Of a stretch of DNA of 64,000 nucleotides, positions 44,165-64,000 are shown one piece after another (positions within the stretch are counted from its first letter, which is position 1; each line of letters opens with the position of its first letter). Source of the DNA: Leptasterias polaris (taxonomy: Eukaryota; Echinodermata; Asteroidea; Forcipulatida; Asteriidae); assembly GCA_037783415.1 (NCBI GenBank), contig JAZGTN010000012.1:186001-250000 (forward strand), read 5' to 3'. The position numbers and the translations under genes were made by a program. The notes under the pieces were generated by a model. It searched no databases. It saw only the letters and a list, made by a program, of their open reading frames with translations, and had not been told where the DNA came from.

Positions 44165-45158
44165 CAGTCGTTTGACCAGTTCTGGATCACTTTTTGAATT
44201 CACGTTGTTTTTTGTTGCAATCTCTTTGACATCTTAAACAAAAAAGTTGATCAGTTTACCTAAACATGTAATAAAACTCACCAAGTATCCACTGACAAAA
44301 AAAGATTAGTACTTTTGAAGAGGCTTTGAGAAAAGTATCGTCACCTGTTTGACCAGTTCAGGATCAGTTGAATCTATTCTGAATCAGTAGTGTGCCCTTT
44401 ATTGCAAACCCATACTCCCATTCATAAAACTGTCTCTCACAGACACGAAACTTCAGAAGTGTGTTGGCATGGACTTGGACTTCCTTTCTTTAGTGAATGT
44501 CATGCAAGTGTTTTCAACAGCAGCGCAAAAACCCAGCGACAAATACTAAAATAACAGCAACTTCAATATGAAAAAGTGAAGTGTGCCTAAAAGCATTATT
44601 GACCCCTCCAAGTTTCATTTTCTCAAAAAAAAAAACAATCTACAAGAATTTGTTGAAGTAATGTATCTCAAAAGCAATTAATAAACTTTCTACTGCAGCT
44701 GTATGATTTTACCTCACTTAGTATTAAGTTAGTGCGGCACCATTTGACGCAATGAGATGTTGAGTGATCCCGAACTGGTCAAGGGTACAATGCCCCCCCA
44801 AAGACGATTTTGGTAATTTCATCTCCTCAAAAAAACAAGTTGACTGCTCAGTATTTACGTGAACTATTTTTTACACATTTTTAGCATTTTACATTTAATG
44901 TTTTTCGCCCTGGCGTTCAAATTCTAAAGGTGAAAAGTTTTAACAGCGTTTTTCAACCAACATTTTTAAGCAAAATAATGATCAAAATCGCAGACAAACT
45001 TCAGGAAAATGGACATAATTTATTTGCCGATGATGTTTGGCACCTTATTTTGGGTTTGTTGGTTTAATGGATGTAATTCTTCACATGTATCAACAGAAAT
45101 TGGTAATGTGAGAAGTGATCCCGAACTGGTCAATGATCCCGAACTGGTCAAATGACTG
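44165..45158. mobile_element. Tc1/mariner-like MITE with TA target duplication
   Basis: Ends CAGTCGTTTGACCAGTTC and GAACTGGTCAAATGACTG are inverted repeats, flanked by TA (44163-44164, 45159-45160). CAGT ends and TA duplication fit Tc1/mariner. Five copies of GACCAGTTCNGGATCA lie in or near the ends: 44174 and 44351 forward, 44765, 45116 and 45134 reversed. No transposase frame. Confidence 0.75.
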
Positions 45159-46072
45159 TACTACTTCTGACTCTGAGTACACTAGAACTTAGATTTTAGA
45201 AAGAATGTATTTATTTTTATGTTTTAACCTTAGTCCTTAGTTTTCTTTTAAAGAAAGGCAAATACTTCAATTGTTTACTACCAGTAAAACAAGTTATTCA
45301 AAAGGTTTTTTTAGAAGGGAAATTTACCTGGATTTAGGAACCCTCCACCATTCTTCACTCGGATATCAGGTGGCGGTGACCTGAACAAGGAGCCGGCTAT
45401 TTGCTGGCTCTTGTATTAGTTCCTGTTGTTGGCTGAAGAAAGAGGTTGACATGGCTCTTTAAATACATTAATTAGCTATGTATAGGTCGCGCGATATTGA
45501 CATTTCCTATTCTGGCCGCACAAAAAAAAGAGGTTTTTCAAATTAATGTTGCTTCGACCTAACATGCTGTCTGAGCTTCAAATTACTCCTGTAGGTCAAT
45601 AAAACTCTCTTCTTTCATAATCCTTTTGAAAAAAGGCACAAATTTACCTCACTTTTTCACGCATCAAAAAGATTCAGAGCATGGTCACCGACGCGACTAG
45701 CGCGAGCGAGCGCAGCCATTTTTGAACTTTTTTGATAGAAAAATTTGGTCACCGTTTTTCAATTAATACCGCCCTCTCTTGACTTCTACCCCCAAAATAC
45801 CGCCATCTATTGATAGAAAGAGGATTGGGAAGTTTACGGTGCTTTTTTCCCCGTCTCAATCGGTGAAGAAATAAGGTTTTTATGTATTTTTTTACCATTT
45901 TGGGCCAAATTTTGACTAAATTTCCTATTTTAAAGGAATGTATACATTCAGCGACGGTGGGGTATGCTGTCAAACCTATCAGTTTAATCCTTGTCCATTT
46001 TTGAGTAAGAAAAGTTGGGTTTTGTTCCAGCGCGAGGTCGCGCATACAATTTACGGAGGTTTTAAAAACCAA
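45159..46072. other. Stretch without a recognisable gene
   Basis: A CpG-rich patch (GACGCGACTAGCGCGAGCGA, about 45692-45711) and two CCGCC(C/A)TCT-type blocks near 45768-45808 are the only notable items. Confidence 0.35.
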
Positions 46073-47040
46073 ATAAATAGATAGATAGATAGATAGATAG
46101 ATAGCATTTATTGTCCACATTAAAAAATATAGAAATTCGATTTCCACTGGACTGGAAAATGGGTAAAAACTAAACATTAAATATGCTATACAATATCATA
46201 ATATGTAGGCGTGGAGTACAACGAACAGTAAAAGACTAGCATTAAAATACGAAAATACAACATGTACGGGCAAATACAGTGAACATCAAAAACTGCATCA
46301 TAAAAAAAACTACCATAAAAAATAAAAAGATACATCACATCAGGAGGATAAAAGGTACAGGAGATCTGGGGTTAAGCGAGCTCAGTGGGCAAAGGGAGGC
46401 AAAAACACATTATAAGTTAATGCCCCTATGAGCAGTAGCATTAAAAGTATGAATGGCGTTGGGAACAAATGATTGTCTGGAGCGACAATGGGAGGTACAT
46501 TGGACATGGAGACGGATACCTGATCTATTGAATAAAAAACAATTGTGCAAAGGGTGTGAGGGGTCATGCATTATCTTATGAACTTTTAACAGAACCTGTT
46601 TGTCATAGAGAGATCTTATTGAGGGGAGGTCTTTACGAATTATGCGCTGAGCGATCTTCCTAGGTCTTTCCAGTTTATGAACATTTTCTTTTGAGAGATT
46701 CCCAAAATTACTGATGAAACTAAAACTAAGAATGCTTTGAATCAAAGATCGATAAAAAAGAACCAAGATACGGTTATCTACCTTAAACTCTTTTAATTTT
46801 CTGAGGAAATAGAGCCGTTGGTTTGCTTTACCACACAGCATTTGAGTGTTGCTGCTCCATTTTAGTTTGTTGTCGATGACCGTACCCAGGTATTTATACT
46901 CCGTAACCTGCTGTATAGCATGGTTGTGAACAGCTAAGAGTTCCTGGTTTGGGGCTGAACGGCGAAAATCATAAATCATCTCTTTGGTTTTATTTACATT
47001 GAGGACTAGGTGGGAAAATCTCATTTTTGAACCTTTGAGT
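46073..47040 (-). pseudogene. LINE reverse-transcriptase 3' end with ATAG-repeat tail
   Basis: Minus strand 47024-46410 is an open 204-codon frame encoding the RT C-terminal part: LVLNVNKTKEMIYDFRR, YKYLGTVIDNKLKWSSNT, LYFLRKLKEFKVDNRIL and a tail with SFVPNAIHTFN, as in non-LTR elements. The 3' end reads GGACAATAAATGC and passes into (CTAT)n, seen as (ATAG)n at 46075-46104 on the plus strand. The 5' part is missing, so it is a dead-on-arrival copy, although this fragment has no stop. Confidence 0.8.
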
Positions 47041-47181
47041 GCGCGTTAGGGATAGGGCTGATAAGCTTGAGTAGTGTGGGTGGTCTTCATTTAACAATCT
47101 CTGTACCTCAGTCGGCGGCCAGAAGAGTGCCGCGTGTTTGTTGTCTTTTGGAAGGTATAACTCATTAACGAAAGCACCCAT

Positions 47182-48414
47182 GACAGTGGGGTTTGCACCA
47201 TTGAATTTCTCCTGAGTAGACCTTTAATTTGATGTAAAATTTTAATATATTTGAAAAAAATTAATTTTTACTATAACATAGCTACATTAATGAATGGAGC
47301 TAGTTAGTAGGAATTGCCTCTACTGCCTACTGGTAGTTTCTTGCATACCTCTATTCATTACAATGCGTTGAGTGAAGGAATATTTATGAATGCTGTCTCC
47401 TCTCGCTATAGACGATGTGACCTGTGACATCACATGTTTACAAAAGAGCCACAGAGCCTGGACTTCCTGCAGGCACAGTTTGTACACAGCTCAATGGAAG
47501 AAAACAACAAATCTTATGTTTTATGGTGATTGCACGGTCTGATTTTTCTCAACTTTTGATATGAAGAAAGGGGGGACATCTCAAAAGCTGTACAGCTGTT
47601 GCTTTTGTAAATTTTGAATTTATGTGAAAATTATGACACAAAATGTAAATTTTCCCATATAGCCTGTATAGTACATGTATCTTGCCCAGCAGGAAACGCT
47701 TTAGAATGTACAAGGTCACCACTCTGTAAACAATAGTAACATGGTCTATAGTCTAGTGTAGTACTTAGTACTAGTAGTAGAAGTTGATGAACTAGTAAAC
47801 TAAAAGCAAATAATACTGATCTGTTGGGTTTATCTTCTCGTAACCTCTGATAATCTTAAATGTTTCTATAGGCTATAGTGTAAGGGAAATGAAGTGGAAC
47901 ATTTATCAAACAAAGAGGTGAATCGCACAAGTGAAGATCAGTCACACTCAAAGTGCCAGTCCCTCTCAGATCCTGTAAAACCATTCAAATTGTCATCATT
48001 GTTGTTACAACATTTTGAACTAGGTAATTACTCATGCAGGCTTTCTTATTCCCGGTTCTGGTCTCTGGAAATTGTTTTATATAATTTACTGTTGTTGGTT
48101 TTGGAGGGGTGCTGAGTTTGTATATTAAATATTTGTGCATCTGCCAGGTGCCGAGTTCAGAGGGTGCTGAAGGGTACAACAAGGACATTTATTATATTTT
48201 TTGAGGGTGTACTGTGTAGAAGCCAGTGTTCAGACTGGCATTTTCTTTCAGGGAATGTTTACCAATTTGCAGGTAAACTTAACGAATAATTGATGATCCC
48301 AGCTCGGAATGCCACTCCCACTGTATTAGTTTCAATCATTAATGTCAAACTTTTGTCTGCTTATTTAATAATTAAAGTGTGATAAATTATCCACAATGTA
48401 GCTCTCCATTGGCG
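47182..48414. other. Upstream flank of TTLL5
   Basis: No further coding exon is seen. A segment at about 47925-48040 (CTCAGATCCTGTAAAACCAT) is duplicated at 48775-48885, across the first TTLL5 exon. A CAATGTAG just upstream of the ATG could be an acceptor for a 5' UTR intron. Confidence 0.4.
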
Positions 48415-63163
<14,749 letters not shown>

Positions 63164-63865
63164 GTAAGTCACCGGGATTGTTATGAATGACTTTCACTCT
63201 ATGCATATTCAGTGCGTTCAATAGCGTGCATATTCATGGTGTTTAACAGTATGCATATTCATTCCTGTCAGTACCATGGATATTTCATTTCACTCAGAAC
63301 CATTGTATGGCCCTTTCCAAAACCACTGCTTTGGCTTAGGTGCTGACTTGGCTCCATCAGTTATTTAAAAAAAATTGCACTTTCAGTACAGGACTTCAAA
63401 AAGGTGGATAGAGTCCAAGTGAAAGCCTAAGTCGTGGTTTTTTAATGGCCTGTGTACCACAAACCTTTCAAGTAGTGTACATATTAGGTTATTCAAAACT
63501 AGGATCAATGGACATTCATTCAAGCCCTCCCCCAAATCACAGTCAACCAGAGTCAGTCAACCAGAGTCAGTCGTAGTCAATCAGAGTCACATTAAAAGGC
63601 AGAGAAGATTTGTCCACGCATATATATGTATGCTGGCATGATCAGTATGGCTGCATAATGTATTCATTGTATGGACATGAATCGGAAAGAACTTCAAACA
63701 AATTTATTACTCATGATGTCTCTCTGAATCTGAATCGGATTCTCTGATTTAATTAGTTCAGATTCCAGAGCCTAAAGTAGTTTTAGGGCAAAAAGTAACA
63801 GGACGGAGTAGAAGACGAAGGGTGAGAGGTTCGAGCCTCGCAACAAAACAATGATTACAAGAATG
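63164..63865. other. Start of TTLL5 intron 15
   Basis: No exon is seen. Short repeats only: four near-copies of ATGCATATTCA at 63200-63270 and tandem AACCAGAGTCAGTC at about 63545-63575. Confidence 0.5.
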
Positions 63866-64000
63866 AGCTCACCAGCCAAAATACCATGCCACATTTAGCA
63901 TATGTGACTGGTATCCTGCTCTATTTGGCTTAGCAGAAAATTGGTCAGCAATATTTTCTGCTTCAATTCAATTCAATTCAATTCAAGTCGACATTTATTT
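63866..64000. mobile_element. MITE-1 fragment cut by a TTCAA-repeat LINE tail
   Basis: The right half of MITE-1 (CCAAAATACCATGCCACAT, GCAATATTTTCTGCTT) stops at about 63962, where (TTCAA)n and GTCGACATTTATTT begin. The pattern tandem repeat then ATTTATT matches the 3' tail of a minus-strand LINE, as at 46075, so an element probably continues beyond the window. Confidence 0.5.

Overview
The window looks like an animal nuclear genome, most likely an echinoderm and possibly a sea star. Its protein-coding genes are split by GT-AG introns, intergenic DNA is AT-rich, and the non-coding DNA is crowded with short transposon-derived repeats (palindromic MITEs, tRNA-derived SINEs, decayed LINE ends). 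The protein sequences fit an invertebrate deuterostome. The species call is an inference from overall character, not from a search.

Layout. (1) 1-1834, + strand: the 3' end of an unrecognised serine-rich, probably disordered protein, running off the left edge. (2) 4945-5190, - strand: a short intact gene recognisable as SDHAF1, the complex II assembly factor, with a splice acceptor in its 5' UTR. (3) 9157-9438: a possible divergent promoter, with candidate donor-ended exons pointing both ways. (4) About 9.4-26.4 kb: no convincing gene. It holds mobile elements: hAT-type MITEs, a LINE with an embedded second LINE flanked by a 15-bp target duplication, two GTCGC-rich arrays in inverted orientation, and TTAA-flanked MITEs. 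(5) 26441-37791, + strand: a complete ten-exon group II p21-activated kinase (PAK4/5/6 type), reconstructed at 908 aa with an N-terminal CRIB, a long low-complexity linker and an intact kinase domain. (6) About 37.8-48.4 kb: repeats only, including a Tc1/mariner-like MITE and a LINE reverse-transcriptase remnant on the minus strand. (7) 48415-63163, + strand: fifteen exons of a TTLL5-type tubulin polyglutamylase (466 aa, whole catalytic TTL region); the C-terminal part lies beyond the right edge.

The genes do not form a pathway: one helps build mitochondrial respiratory complex II, one is a Cdc42-effector kinase of the cytoskeleton, one modifies tubulin. SDHAF1 and PAK4 both lie on human 19q13, so their proximity here may reflect old linkage. 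The most unusual material is in the repeats: three full copies of a TTAA-flanked MITE each carry a different palindrome at their exact centre, and a 1.5-kb transposon with perfect 31-bp terminal inverted repeats sits 13 bp inside a PAK intron, beside a weak splice donor.
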